Made by a program: the position numbers and the translations under genes
From: Bacillota bacterium
Lineage (GTDB): Bacteria > Bacillota_C > Negativicutes > JAEYSJ01
DNA length: 31,325 bases
Assembly: GCA_023434855.1 (NCBI GenBank)
Contig: JAEYSJ010000307.1
Coordinates: 1 to 31,325, forward strand
Reading direction: 5' to 3'
Part shown: positions 21,886-29,848 of the stretch, in pieces
How positions within the stretch are numbered: position 1 is the first letter of the stretch
Layout: each line of letters opens with the position of its first letter
The notes under the pieces: generated by a model
What the model saw: only the letters and a program-made list of their open reading frames with translations
What the model was told of the DNA's origin: nothing
Database searches by the model: none

Positions 21886-23568
21886 TTGTTTAGCAAAGAA
21901 TTGCTGCAGAAGTCCGGTGAACTGCGAAGTAAATGGGAAGATGAAGTTAAAAAATCGGTGGCAAAACATGCAGATCAAAAAGAAAAGTGGACTACTGTTT
22001 CTGATTTGGAAATAAAAAGAATATACGGGCCGGAAGATGTTAAAAATATGGATTTTGCCAATGACATTGGTTATCCGGGCCAATTTCCCTTTTTACGCGG
22101 TAACCAGCCGACAGGCTACCGGGGGAAATACTGGACGTTCAGAATGTTCTCCGGCATGGGTACAGCGGTGGAAACCAACCAGCGCTGGAAATACCTGTTG
22201 GCTACCGGACAGACAGGTCTGAGCACCGCTTTCGATTTTCCCACACTTATGGGCTACGACACCGATAATCCGAAGGCCAGAGGCGAATGCGGGAAATGCG
22301 GCGTGGCTATCGATACAATTGAGGACTTTAGGGAGCTTGTCGAGGGAATCCCTATGGACAGGATCAGCACATCAATGACAATTAATCCGCCGGCGACCGT
22401 ATTGTGGGCGATGTATTGCGCAGCGGCGGAAATGCAAGGGGTCCCTCTTACCAAGATAAGCGGGACAATCCAGAATGATATTCTGAAAGAATTTATTGCT
22501 CAAAAAACTCTCATGTGCCCGCCGGAGCCTTCAGTCAAACTCATCAGCGATACGATTGAGTTTGGCACTAAGTACGTACCCAGATGGAACACTGTCAGTA
22601 TCAGCGGATATCACATCAGAGAAGCCGGCTCTACCGCTGTTCAGGAACTGGCTTTTACTTTAAGGGACGGCATTGAATATGTGGAAGATGCAATCAAGCG
22701 AAAGGGCTTGGATGTTGACGCCTTTGCGCCCAGATTATCCTTTTTCTTCAACTCTCACATCGATTTTTTTGAAGAGATTGCCAAGATGCGGGCAGCCCGC
22801 CGGATTTGGGCCAAAGTAATGCGTGACCGGTTTGGGGCAAAAGACCCACGTTCCTGGTGGATGCGTTTTCATACTCAGACTGCCGGTTGTTCACTAACTG
22901 CCCAGCAACCGTATAATAATGTAGTTAGAACCGCCCTGGAAGCGTTGGCGGCTGTTCTTGGGGGAACCCAATCGCTTCATACCAATTCGCTGGATGAGGT
23001 GCTGTGCCTGCCCTCCGAACATGCGGTGCAAATTGCGCTGAGAACCCAGCAAATCATTGCCGAGGAAAGCGGTGCCGCTAGTACAATCGATCCGTTGGCC
23101 GGCTCGTATTTTGTCGAGTCACTTACAAATGAAATGGAAGAGAAGGCCTGGGAATACATTCACAAAATCGACGAAATGGGCGGAATGATTGCGGCGATCG
23201 AAAAAGGCTATCCGCAGTTGGAGATATCTGATGCCGCTTATAAATTCCAGCAACAAATCGACGCTAAGGAAAAAGTCATGATCGGCGTCAACAAATACGG
23301 GGAAGAGAATGAAACAGCCGACATCCCGATGGTGGAAATTGACGAAACCATTGAAGCCAGACAGCTTGAACGTTTAGCCGCGGTGAAGAAAAGGCGGGAT
23401 AAGCGTAAGGTGGTTGAATGTCTCAAAGAGCTTGCCACAGCCTGCAAAAAAGGCACCAATGTTATGCCTTACTGTATTGAGGCCGTCAAGCATTACGCAA
23501 CTGTGCAAGAAATCTGCGACGTCTACCGGGAAGTTTACGGAGAATATCATGATCCCGGCATATTCTAA
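21886..23568 (+). CDS. Adenosylcobalamin-dependent acyl-CoA mutase large subunit, isobutyryl-CoA-mutase-like
   Basis: This 560-residue catalytic subunit has the barrel of the methylmalonyl-CoA mutase superfamily. TTG 21886 is chosen because GGGGGAG lies four bases upstream; the earlier TTG at 21868 has no such site. Gap-free comparison with remembered mutase sequences gives T84, R86, Q196 and H243 at the conserved CoA and cobalamin-side positions (Thr85, Arg87, Gln197, His244 of the Propionibacterium enzyme). Tyr89 is replaced by Phe88 (WTFRMFSG) and Arg207 by Gln206 (KEFIAQK). Phe/Gln is the pairing of isobutyryl-CoA mutase. The 2-hydroxyisobutyryl enzyme has Ile and an extra Asp, here Phe and Ala115 (STAFDFPT). 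FHTQTAG-x-SLTAQQPYNN also matches IcmA. The most likely reaction is isobutyryl-CoA to butyryl-CoA or a similar branched acyl-CoA rearrangement; most pipelines would call it methylmalonyl-CoA mutase. Confidence 0.85.
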   Translation: MFSKELLQKSGELRSKWEDEVKKSVAKHADQKEKWTTVSDLEIKRIYGPEDVKNMDFANDIGYPGQFPFLRGNQPTGYRGKYWTFRMFSGMGTAVETNQRWKYLLATGQTGLSTAFDFPTLMGYDTDNPKARGECGKCGVAIDTIEDFRELVEGIPMDRISTSMTINPPATVLWAMYCAAAEMQGVPLTKISGTIQNDILKEFIAQKTLMCPPEPSVKLISDTIEFGTKYVPRWNTVSISGYHIREAGSTAVQELAFTLRDGIEYVEDAIKRKGLDVDAFAPRLSFFFNSHIDFFEEIAKMRAARRIWAKVMRDRFGAKDPRSWWMRFHTQTAGCSLTAQQPYNNVVRTALEALAAVLGGTQSLHTNSLDEVLCLPSEHAVQIALRTQQIIAEESGAASTIDPLAGSYFVESLTNEMEEKAWEYIHKIDEMGGMIAAIEKGYPQLEISDAAYKFQQQIDAKEKVMIGVNKYGEENETADIPMVEIDETIEARQLERLAAVKKRRDKRKVVECLKELATACKKGTNVMPYCIEAVKHYATVQEICDVYREVYGEYHDPGIF

Positions 23569-23599
23569 TTAAACAAAATTAAGGTTGGGGGAGGCAATG

Positions 23600-24016
23600 A
23601 TGGTGTCAAATAGAAGAATCCGCATTCTAGTCGCCAAACCGGGACTGGACGGGCATGATCGTGGCGCAAAGGTGTTGGCCAGGACTTTCCGTGATGCCGG
23701 GTTTGAGGTTATTTACACAGGCTGTCATCAGACACCCGAACAAATAGCCCAGATCGCCATTCAGGAAGACATTGACGTTGTTGGTTTGAGCTGCTTGTCC
23801 GGTGCCCATAAATATCTGTTTCCCGAAGTGATAAAACTCCTGCAGGAAAACGATGCTGAAGACATTATCGTCATTGGCGGAGGAATTATTCCGGAACAGG
23901 ATATTCCCGGTTTGTATGCTGCAGGGCTAAAAGCCATATTTACCCCGGGAACTGTGCTGGAATCAATCGTCGAATGGATTACTGCCAATGTAACACCAAA
24001 GGCGGACATATGCTAA
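23600..24016 (+). CDS. Acyl-CoA mutase small subunit (cobalamin-binding)
   Basis: The 138-residue protein is a stand-alone B12-binding domain. D17-G-H19-DR-G22 is the D-x-H-x-x-G motif whose His is the lower cobalt ligand, VVGLSCLSGAH contains the S-x-L motif, and VIGGGIIPEQD is the glycine pair near the nucleotide tail. Its length matches the separate small subunits of isobutyryl- and 2-hydroxyisobutyryl-CoA mutases. ATG 23600 (or 23597) follows GGAGG. It lies 31 bases after the large subunit and its last seven bases overlap the meaB start, so the three are translated together. Confidence 0.92.
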   Translation: MVSNRRIRILVAKPGLDGHDRGAKVLARTFRDAGFEVIYTGCHQTPEQIAQIAIQEDIDVVGLSCLSGAHKYLFPEVIKLLQENDAEDIIVIGGGIIPEQDIPGLYAAGLKAIFTPGTVLESIVEWITANVTPKADIC

Positions 24017-24786
24017 ACAAATTAAGCCAAAAAGTGCTGGCAGGGGACATCCGTTCCGCTTCCCGGCTGATAAGAAATCTGGAAGACCAAATACCCGGGA
24101 CAGCGGCAATCATGCGCGAGCTTTACGCCGCCACCGGCCATTCTCATGTGATCGGACTTACCGGCGCACCGGGAGCAGGCAAGAGTACAATTGTGAATGA
24201 ATTGATTACGGTCTATCGCCAAAGGGAAAAGAGTGTCGGGGTGTTGGCTGTTGATCCCACCAGTCCTTTTAGCGGCGGCGCGATCTTGGGGGACAGAATT
24301 CGAATGTTGGGCCATGCCGAGGATAAAGGGGTATTTGTAAGAAGCATGGCGACCAGAGGCGCCATGGGCGGCCTGTCAAAGGCAGTCGGTGAAGCCATTC
24401 ATGTAATGGAAGCCCTGCACAAGGACAAGGTCATCGTGGAAACCTGCGGCGTAGGCCAGCAGGAAGTGGATATTATCAATCATGCCCACACCGTGATCGT
24501 TGTACTTGTACCAGGCATGGGTGACGGAGTTCAGGCCATCAAGGCGGGTTTAATGGAAATCGCCGATATTTTTGTAATCAATAAGGCGGATCGGGACGGT
24601 GCCGGTAAGTTGCACCAGGAAGTACTGGCCATGATCGCCATGTCGGCGAAAGACGGGAAAGATTCCGTTGATCGTTGGAAAATACCGGTACTAAAGATCG
24701 AAACCGTACTTCGTCCGCGTGAATTTACTGAAAGTGTCAAAGCGTTAGGCGATGCGATTGAAGACCATTATGAGTATTTGGTATGA
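24010..24786 (+). CDS. meaB: MeaB/ArgK-type GTPase, mutase chaperone (ends early at in-frame TGA)
   Basis: This is the G3E-type GTPase that loads adenosylcobalamin into acyl-CoA mutases and protects them from inactivation. It has the P-loop GAPGAGKST (52-60), a magnesium/switch segment DPTSPFSGGAILGDRIRM, CGVGQQEVDI, and the base-specificity motif NKAD. ATG 24010 overlaps the small-subunit stop by seven bases. The frame stops after 258 residues at TGA 24784-24786, at the point where relatives continue with about 65 more residues. Those residues are encoded next, in the same frame. The GTPase core is complete. The missing part corresponds to the C-terminal helices used for dimer formation, so the truncated protein may be impaired unless the stop is read through. 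Confidence 0.85.
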   Translation: MLNKLSQKVLAGDIRSASRLIRNLEDQIPGTAAIMRELYAATGHSHVIGLTGAPGAGKSTIVNELITVYRQREKSVGVLAVDPTSPFSGGAILGDRIRMLGHAEDKGVFVRSMATRGAMGGLSKAVGEAIHVMEALHKDKVIVETCGVGQQEVDIINHAHTVIVVLVPGMGDGVQAIKAGLMEIADIFVINKADRDGAGKLHQEVLAMIAMSAKDGKDSVDRWKIPVLKIETVLRPREFTESVKALGDAIEDHYEYLV

Positions 24787-24987
24787 AGCCGCGATTTGCT
24801 TAATCGTGCGCGGCAAAAGGCGACGGCCGAACTTAATGAAGCCCTTTGGGCCAGCCTTCTTCAGCCGGTATTGAACGAGTTGAATACAAGTGGGGAAATG
24901 GAGAAGTTGGTGGACAAATTACTGGACAAGCAGTCGGATCCATACACCCTGGCCGAAGAAATAGCGCAACGATATAGGAAAAGATAG
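24787..24987 (+). pseudogene. meaB: C-terminal part of meaB, separated by the in-frame TGA
   Basis: The same frame continues after TGA as SRDLLNRARQKATAELNEAL and goes on through LLDKQSDPYTLAEEIAQRY to TAG at 24985-24987. This matches the usual MeaB C-terminus (a helix with R-R/A-R-x-x-x-A-x-x-E, and D-P-Y-T-x-A-E-E near the end). With the TGA counted as one residue the gene would be about 325 codons, normal for the family. A TTG at 24796 could in principle start a separate 63-residue peptide, but no ribosome binding site precedes it. Confidence 0.65.
24788..24814 (+). other. Hairpin immediately after the in-frame TGA of meaB
   Basis: GCCGC (24788-24792) pairs with GCGGC (24810-24814), and GATT (24793-24796) pairs with AATC (24802-24805), leaving a TGCTT loop and a four-base bulge. 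It starts one base after the TGA. Placement is suggestive of stop-codon recoding, but the apical loop is only ten bases from the TGA, closer than usual for bacterial selenocysteine elements, so it may be chance in a GC-rich codon run. Confidence 0.3.
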
Positions 24988-25077
24988 AAAGAAAACAGCA
25001 ATAAGAAGTAGAGCAAGATGAAACTGACATCAGACAGGGAAAGCAGGTAGATGGAAAACGCAAAAAGGAGAACGGCC

Positions 25078-26055
25078 ATGGGTAAACCAAAAAAGATTAC
25101 ACTCGAGCAAGCCGCCGCCCTGGTTCATGATGGTGATCAGATCACTTTCAGCGGTTTTACAATTTGGCGCCGGCCAGTGGCAATTTGCTATGAGCTGATA
25201 AGACAAAGGAAAAAAGATTTGCTTTTATTTGAGGTTCAGGGTGGATACCATAGTGATTTGCTTATCGGTGCGGGTTGCGTAAGAGTCTGGGAAGGCTCAT
25301 GGATGGGCCAGGAAATACTGGGGAAAATCGGCGAGAATTTCGCCCGTAAACAAATAAACGGTGAAATTCTGGTGGACGACTACAGTCATGGACATACCGT
25401 CGGGCGATTAATGGCCGGAGCATTGGGATTGCCGTTCTTCCCCTGCGCATTGGCGATGGGGACGGATATTTTTAATCCTGATTATGATCAGTTAGCCAAG
25501 GCGGGATTACGTAATGGCAACCATCCTAGAATTCCGGCCAAGAAATATGTCATGGCTGATGACCCCTTCTTCGACAGGGGAGAGTGCTTGTTATTGCCGG
25601 CGGTGAATCCCGATGTTGCCCTTGTGTACGCGCCGGTGGTCGGCGATGAAGGCACTGTGCGCGTACTATCGCAGATATACAACGACGCTGAAGTGATTAA
25701 GGCTTCCAAAACGGTTATCGTCATCTGTGAGGAGATCGTGCCCGACGATTATCTGAGAAGAGACCCGGGGGCAAATTTGGCTTCCGGTTATGAAATTGAC
25801 TATGTGGTTGAATGCCCCTGGGCTGCTCATCCCACCGGCTCACAGTTTTACTATGATGCTGACGCGGAATTTCTGAAAACTTATAACCGGACGGTCCGGG
25901 ACCAAAAGGCATTTGATGAGTTTACTCAGCAGTGGATATTGAGTGTAAACAGTCATGAAGCATATCTCGAAAAATTAGGGGTTAAACGGTTGGAAGCATT
26001 GCGTGCCAGCCAAATCATGGGATATTCAAATAGGATCAAGAGGGGGACGAGATAA
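25078..26055 (+). CDS. CoA-transferase subunit A (glutaconate CoA-transferase-like)
   Basis: The 325-residue protein belongs to the class I CoA-transferase alpha family (GctA-like). It opens KKITLEQAAALVHDGDQITF and includes SGFTIWRRPVAICYELIRQ, FEVQGGYHSDLLIGAGCVRV and PDVALVYAPVVGDEGTVRV, the last equivalent to the family's A-x-x-A-D-x-x-G-N stretch. ATG 25078, seven bases after AGGAG, is preferred over 25051. The stop overlaps the start of subunit B by one base. In this operon it would move CoA from an acyl-CoA donor to the free acid that the mutase then rearranges, or release the product acid. IpdA-type hydrolases are related, so donor and acceptor are uncertain. Confidence 0.85.
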   Translation: MGKPKKITLEQAAALVHDGDQITFSGFTIWRRPVAICYELIRQRKKDLLLFEVQGGYHSDLLIGAGCVRVWEGSWMGQEILGKIGENFARKQINGEILVDDYSHGHTVGRLMAGALGLPFFPCALAMGTDIFNPDYDQLAKAGLRNGNHPRIPAKKYVMADDPFFDRGECLLLPAVNPDVALVYAPVVGDEGTVRVLSQIYNDAEVIKASKTVIVICEEIVPDDYLRRDPGANLASGYEIDYVVECPWAAHPTGSQFYYDADAEFLKTYNRTVRDQKAFDEFTQQWILSVNSHEAYLEKLGVKRLEALRASQIMGYSNRIKRGTR

Positions 26056-26867
26056 TGGATTACCCTGACGAATACTGCAAACCCGGCGAGTTTAAGCCTA
26101 TCGACTTGCTGGCTGCGGCGGCCGCCAGAGAAGTCCGTGATGGAGATGTTGTTTTTGCCGGCACCGGTCTCCCTATGCTGGCAATTACTTTAGCGCAACA
26201 TGCTCATGCGCCAAACGCTGTATGCATATACGAAGCAGGTAGCATCGACGGGAAGGCTTTGCATATTCCAACTTCGGTTGGGGATGCCCGTTGTGTTTAT
26301 CGGGCTTCCAAAGCAGCCGGGTTATTTGAAGCCTTTTACGGCCAATTGCATTCCGGCGCTGTTGATCTTGGGTTCTTGGGTGGCGCTGAAATTGATAAAT
26401 ATGGTAATGTAAATTGTACGGTAATCGGCGACTATAATCACCCCCAGAAAAGATTTTCCGGCAGTGGCGGCAACGCCGATATTAGTTCTTTTGCGAAACG
26501 AACAGTGTTTATTATGGTGCAGGAAAAACGCAGATTTAAAGAGCAGGTTGATTATGTAACTTCGCCCGGCTGGCGGGTAAAGAAATGGCCATCTGGCGAA
26601 TGGGTCCCTAAACAGGAAGTATACCGGTCCTATTTTAATGGCGGCGTATCCACGGTCATAACCGACATGGCCGTATTTCGGTTTGATGAAAGCGGTGAGA
26701 TGTATTTGGATACCGTGCATCCCGGTTTCAGCGTCCAGGATATTCTTACTAATGTGGATTTTAAGCTCAATGTATCACGGGTGTCGGGGGAAACTTTGCC
26801 GCCCACCCGCAGACAGGTTGAACTGCTTTACAAAGTAATTGATCCGGAAGGGATTTTTCTGCCATAA
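26055..26867 (+). CDS. CoA-transferase subunit B (glutaconate CoA-transferase-like)
   Basis: The 270-residue beta subunit starts by a TAATG overlap with subunit A, with GAGGGGG ahead of it. DGDVVFAGTGLPMLAITLAQ is the N-terminal nucleotide-like loop, and CIYEAGSIDG carries a glutamate at the position where class I transferases form the acyl-glutamyl/CoA thioester. DLGFLGGAEIDKYGNVN is the family's G-x-x-Q/E-x-D-x-x-G-N-x-N motif. The glutamate argues for a true transferase and against the IpdB hydrolase type, in which I recall this residue is lost. It is the last gene of the operon, followed by a long hairpin. Confidence 0.85.
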   Translation: MDYPDEYCKPGEFKPIDLLAAAAAREVRDGDVVFAGTGLPMLAITLAQHAHAPNAVCIYEAGSIDGKALHIPTSVGDARCVYRASKAAGLFEAFYGQLHSGAVDLGFLGGAEIDKYGNVNCTVIGDYNHPQKRFSGSGGNADISSFAKRTVFIMVQEKRRFKEQVDYVTSPGWRVKKWPSGEWVPKQEVYRSYFNGGVSTVITDMAVFRFDESGEMYLDTVHPGFSVQDILTNVDFKLNVSRVSGETLPPTRRQVELLYKVIDPEGIFLP

Positions 26868-26879
26868 TCTTATAGATAT

Positions 26880-26932
26880 AATTTAAGCATAAGGACTAAC
26901 GCCGAATTGGTGTTGGTCCTTATGCTTAAATT
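26880..26932. terminator. Hairpin with 24-pair stem closing the mutase operon
   Basis: Bases 26880-26903 and 26909-26932 are complementary at all 24 positions, counting two G-U pairs, around GAATT. AT-rich stem ends on both sides give it A and T runs, so it can stop the operon and the convergent XRE-cupin gene. Confidence 0.75.
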
Positions 26933-26956
26933 AACCGGCGGTGTCGCTACTTGAAT

Positions 26957-27511
26957 TTATTTGGATCTATTCTCGCAAATATAGTAAAAGGTTGCATCAC
27001 CGTCACCACTATTGATCAATTGGTGCTCCGTAAAAATCTGATAAGCAACCGAGTCGCCTTCGGTGAGAACAATTGCTTCTTCATCCTGCCCGGTGCATAA
27101 AGTGATTGTACCGGAGGAGACAACCAGATATTCTTTTATTGGCGGGTCATGCGCCATGATCGGTCCGGTGCTTTTTCCTTGCGGAATCACGCAGTATTCA
27201 AACTCAATTAGACTAAACGGCAACGACGGCGACAGCAAAAATCTTTTGTAGGTGTATTCACTTGTAAGAACCGGACGTTCATTTTTGTGAATCACCTTGA
27301 TCCTATTATTGTCTTTTTTGTCCAGCAATTCTAGAATATTGACGTCAAGCGCATCGGCAATTTTACATGCTATCTCAATTGTCGGTACTTTGATATCGCG
27401 TTCTATTTCTGAGAGCATAGCCCGGCTTACTCCGCTGATTGCCGACAGTTCGTTCAGCGTCAGCTTGAGGGCTAATCGATTACGTTTGACATTCGCTCCG
27501 AAGTTTAGCAT
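26957..27511 (-). CDS. XRE-family regulator with C-terminal cupin domain
   Basis: The 184-residue protein has an N-terminal helix-turn-helix (about 10-60: LTLNELSAISGVSRAMLSEI and ERDIKVPTIEIACKIADALD) and a C-terminal cupin (about 100-180: KEYLVVSSGTITLCTGQDEE, then LTEGDSVAYQIFTEHQLINS). This is the PuuR/SinR-like layout, in which the cupin binds a small effector. GGAGG lies six bases upstream of the ATG. It faces the mutase/CoA-transferase operon across a shared hairpin and is a reasonable candidate regulator of it, by position only. Most metal-binding histidines of enzymatic cupins are lacking, which fits a sensor role. Confidence 0.9.
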   Translation of the reverse strand: MLNFGANVKRNRLALKLTLNELSAISGVSRAMLSEIERDIKVPTIEIACKIADALDVNILELLDKKDNNRIKVIHKNERPVLTSEYTYKRFLLSPSLPFSLIEFEYCVIPQGKSTGPIMAHDPPIKEYLVVSSGTITLCTGQDEEAIVLTEGDSVAYQIFTEHQLINSGDGDATFYYICENRSK

Positions 27512-27634
27512 GACGTTCCTCCACGCTTTGGAATAATTCAGGGATTATACACAACACTATAACAAAGATCCTTTTCAATGGAAAGGACAAGTCTATATTA
27601 AGTATATCTAATTATATGAAAGGATGCAAAGGTG

Positions 27635-27756
27635 TAAGTCGGGGGACGGAATCCCCGATTAAATTCAAAAAAGACTTTGGTTTTATTTGTAATTCGAGTC
27701 TTAGAACCGCAATCCGACTTATGTTATATGGATTGGACGGGTGGAGACGTATCCAC
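27635..27756. ncRNA. Possible structured RNA in the gap between two minus-strand genes
   Basis: The 360-base gap 27512-27871 has no supported gene but several dyads. AGTCGGGG / CCCCGATT (27637-27644 with 27653-27660) and AAGACT / AGTCTT (27671-27676 with 27697-27702) are two. TAAGTCGG (27635-27642) can alternatively pair with CCGACTTA (27714-27721), and GTGGA / TCCAC (27741-27745 with 27752-27756) follows. The mutually exclusive pairings resemble a switch. Transcription on the plus strand would end at the terminator at 27766-27803. No known RNA family was recognised. Confidence 0.25.
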
Positions 27757-27765
27757 GGGTAACGG

Positions 27766-27803
27766 AAAAATCCTGATAAGTTTAACCGCTTATCAGGATT
27801 TTT
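27766..27803. terminator. Bidirectional intrinsic terminator
   Basis: AAAAATCCTGATAAG and CTTATCAGGATTTTT are perfect 15-base complements with an eight-base loop. On the minus strand it lies 69 bases after the WG-repeat gene; on the plus strand it follows the candidate structured region. Confidence 0.85.
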
Positions 27804-27871
27804 GTATATAAATAAATCCAAGGGTAAATTAAAATATGCTGTACCGCAGACCTCTTAAATTAGGTAGTCTA

Positions 27872-29503
27872 CTACCTTACTAAAAATAGTCCGGCATCAT
27901 TAAAGTTTGGCTGGATAACCAAATTCCCGGTTTTGTTTATATAGCCCCATTTTCCATTGACCTTGACAGCAGCTAAGCCTTTAGAGAAGTCTGATAAATT
28001 CGAGACGCCACGCCATGACTGAATCACAATCTTGCCATTCGTATTGATTACGCACCACAAATTATTATATTTAACGACGGCTAAGTCGTCATTAAAGCTA
28101 TGAACTTCATCGAACTGTGGTGAAATCGCAACCTTTCCTTCTTTTGAAAGAAAGCCCCACTTTCCCTCCTGGCTCACCGCGGCCAAATCATTTGAAAATG
28201 GAAAAGCCTCGTCAAATTGATACATTGATAATAACTTTCCGGTTTTATTTATGAATCCCCATTTGCCATTTAACTTTATCTTAGCTATACCATCTTGGAA
28301 TTGTGACATCTCTTCATATTGGGGAGGAATTGCAAATGCCCCTTTTTTATCAACGCAGCCCCATTTACCGTCAACTTTTACAATTGCCAAATTCTCATTA
28401 TATGTATCCACGGAATCATATTTCGTCGGCACAATAACTGTTCCACTCCGGTCAATATAGCCGCGTTTTTCATTACTTTGTATCACACTAGTATCAATTT
28501 CATAATAATTGGCGCTAGCCCCAACGGCAAATGCCAGCACATCAAGGAATCCCACGCTTTTTTTTATTACCCGAACTTCAGCCAGCCCATCTTTGAAAGG
28601 CAGCACTTTATCAAACGGTGCAGCAAACAAAGATGTACCAGTTTTGTCAATATACTTCCACTTTCCATCGATATTTACGGCTGAAAAACCCTCACTAAAT
28701 CCATGCGCAACATTTTTATATTGGGCGCCAATTGTTAAATAGCCGGATTTATCAATATAACCCCATTTGTCATTAAACTTTACAGCAGCTAGGCCTTCAC
28801 TAAACCGCATAGCTTCTTGGTATTGGAAAGGTATTACTATTTTTCCGCTTCGATCGACAAAACCCCACTTATCGCCATTTTTCACCGGAGCCAGGTCTTC
28901 GGAAAAAAATTGTACTTCTGTGAACTGTACTGGAATTGACAGCTTCCCGGTATTATCATAAAAACCCCATTTTTTATTTTCTTTAACCTGGGCCACTCCT
29001 TCCCTAAAGCCCGCTACTTCATCATATTGTAATGGTACAATGATTTTACCGCTTTTATCATAAAACCCCCATTTATCATTATCATTCTTTACTGCGACAA
29101 AACCTTCCTTATACTCGCTCGCTTCTTTAAACTGAACAGGCACAATTATTTTACCGAATTTATCATAATAACCCCACTTGCCTTGGCTTTTAACCGCTAC
29201 CAGTCCATCTTGGAAAGTTCTTACTTCATCAAAATTTGCAGGTATTATAAATTTTCCAGTCGTATCAATAAATCCCCACTTGCCGTCGATCTTTACTTGT
29301 GCTAAAACCGTTTCCATTTCTTTTTGCGATACCGGGCCTGCTTCCTGAGTCGAGGCTGTTTTTGAATTATCCAGATCTGAGCTAATGTTTAATACCTCTT
29401 GTTGCGTCAAAGCCTCGGCCGAAACATTTGCTGAAAACGCCAGCGATACGATACTCATACTAATTATTAATAACAGAAGTTTAGTATTGCTTTTTAGTTT
29501 CAA
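27872..29503 (-). CDS. Secreted WG-repeat protein
   Basis: The 543-residue protein starts at TTG 29503, eight bases after AAGGAAGGGG, and has a signal peptide, KLLLLIISMSIVSLAFSANV, with likely cleavage after SAEA. From about residue 73 to the end I count thirteen WG repeats (PF14903) of about 34 residues. Each has K-W-G-[FY]-[IVY]-[DN]-x-x-G-K, a proline-containing strand, [FY]-x-x-[EDA] and a G/D-L-[AV]-x-V-K. Repeat 7 is extended by about 30 residues including FLDVLAFAVGASANYY. Repeat 12 is the most divergent (LWCVINTNGK). WG repeats form an extended beta structure thought to bind other molecules; no enzyme activity is known. In a diderm it would be periplasmic or on the surface. It is a single-gene unit. 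Confidence 0.9.
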   Translation of the reverse strand: MKLKSNTKLLLLIISMSIVSLAFSANVSAEALTQQEVLNISSDLDNSKTASTQEAGPVSQKEMETVLAQVKIDGKWGFIDTTGKFIIPANFDEVRTFQDGLVAVKSQGKWGYYDKFGKIIVPVQFKEASEYKEGFVAVKNDNDKWGFYDKSGKIIVPLQYDEVAGFREGVAQVKENKKWGFYDNTGKLSIPVQFTEVQFFSEDLAPVKNGDKWGFVDRSGKIVIPFQYQEAMRFSEGLAAVKFNDKWGYIDKSGYLTIGAQYKNVAHGFSEGFSAVNIDGKWKYIDKTGTSLFAAPFDKVLPFKDGLAEVRVIKKSVGFLDVLAFAVGASANYYEIDTSVIQSNEKRGYIDRSGTVIVPTKYDSVDTYNENLAIVKVDGKWGCVDKKGAFAIPPQYEEMSQFQDGIAKIKLNGKWGFINKTGKLLSMYQFDEAFPFSNDLAAVSQEGKWGFLSKEGKVAISPQFDEVHSFNDDLAVVKYNNLWCVINTNGKIVIQSWRGVSNLSDFSKGLAAVKVNGKWGYINKTGNLVIQPNFNDAGLFLVR

Positions 29504-29848
29504 ATTTGCAACCCCTTCCTTAATTTTTTAAAGCCTCAATGCATCAACAAGCAATTTGTTAAATACATTTAGGGCAATAAAATATAGTATTCGTAATGGA
29601 AAGTAGCAATTCCTGCCTAAAAAGGTAATTTAATGCATTAATTTGTAATTTTATGCAAAAAGTTAGAAGAGGAGCACACACCGGGTCACAAATAGATAAG
29701 GGTTCATCAACGCAGTACCGAGAATTTTCTCAAAGAACGTTTCTTTTGAGGGAATTGCAAGGATATAAGCCCAAGTCTAAAGCACATTTCAACTTAGGTT
29801 ACATATTATATATCAAATGCATTTTCTATTATAAGGAGTATTGTAGTT
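29504..29848. other. 345-base gap without a supported gene
   Basis: The region between the divergent WG-repeat and flavoprotein genes is AT-rich and should hold both promoters. I see the perfect palindrome TTAATGCATTAA (29630-29641) but no clear -35/-10 pair. A 69-codon open frame (29653-29862) overlaps the next start codon, lacks a ribosome binding site and has no recognisable pattern. Confidence 0.5.
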
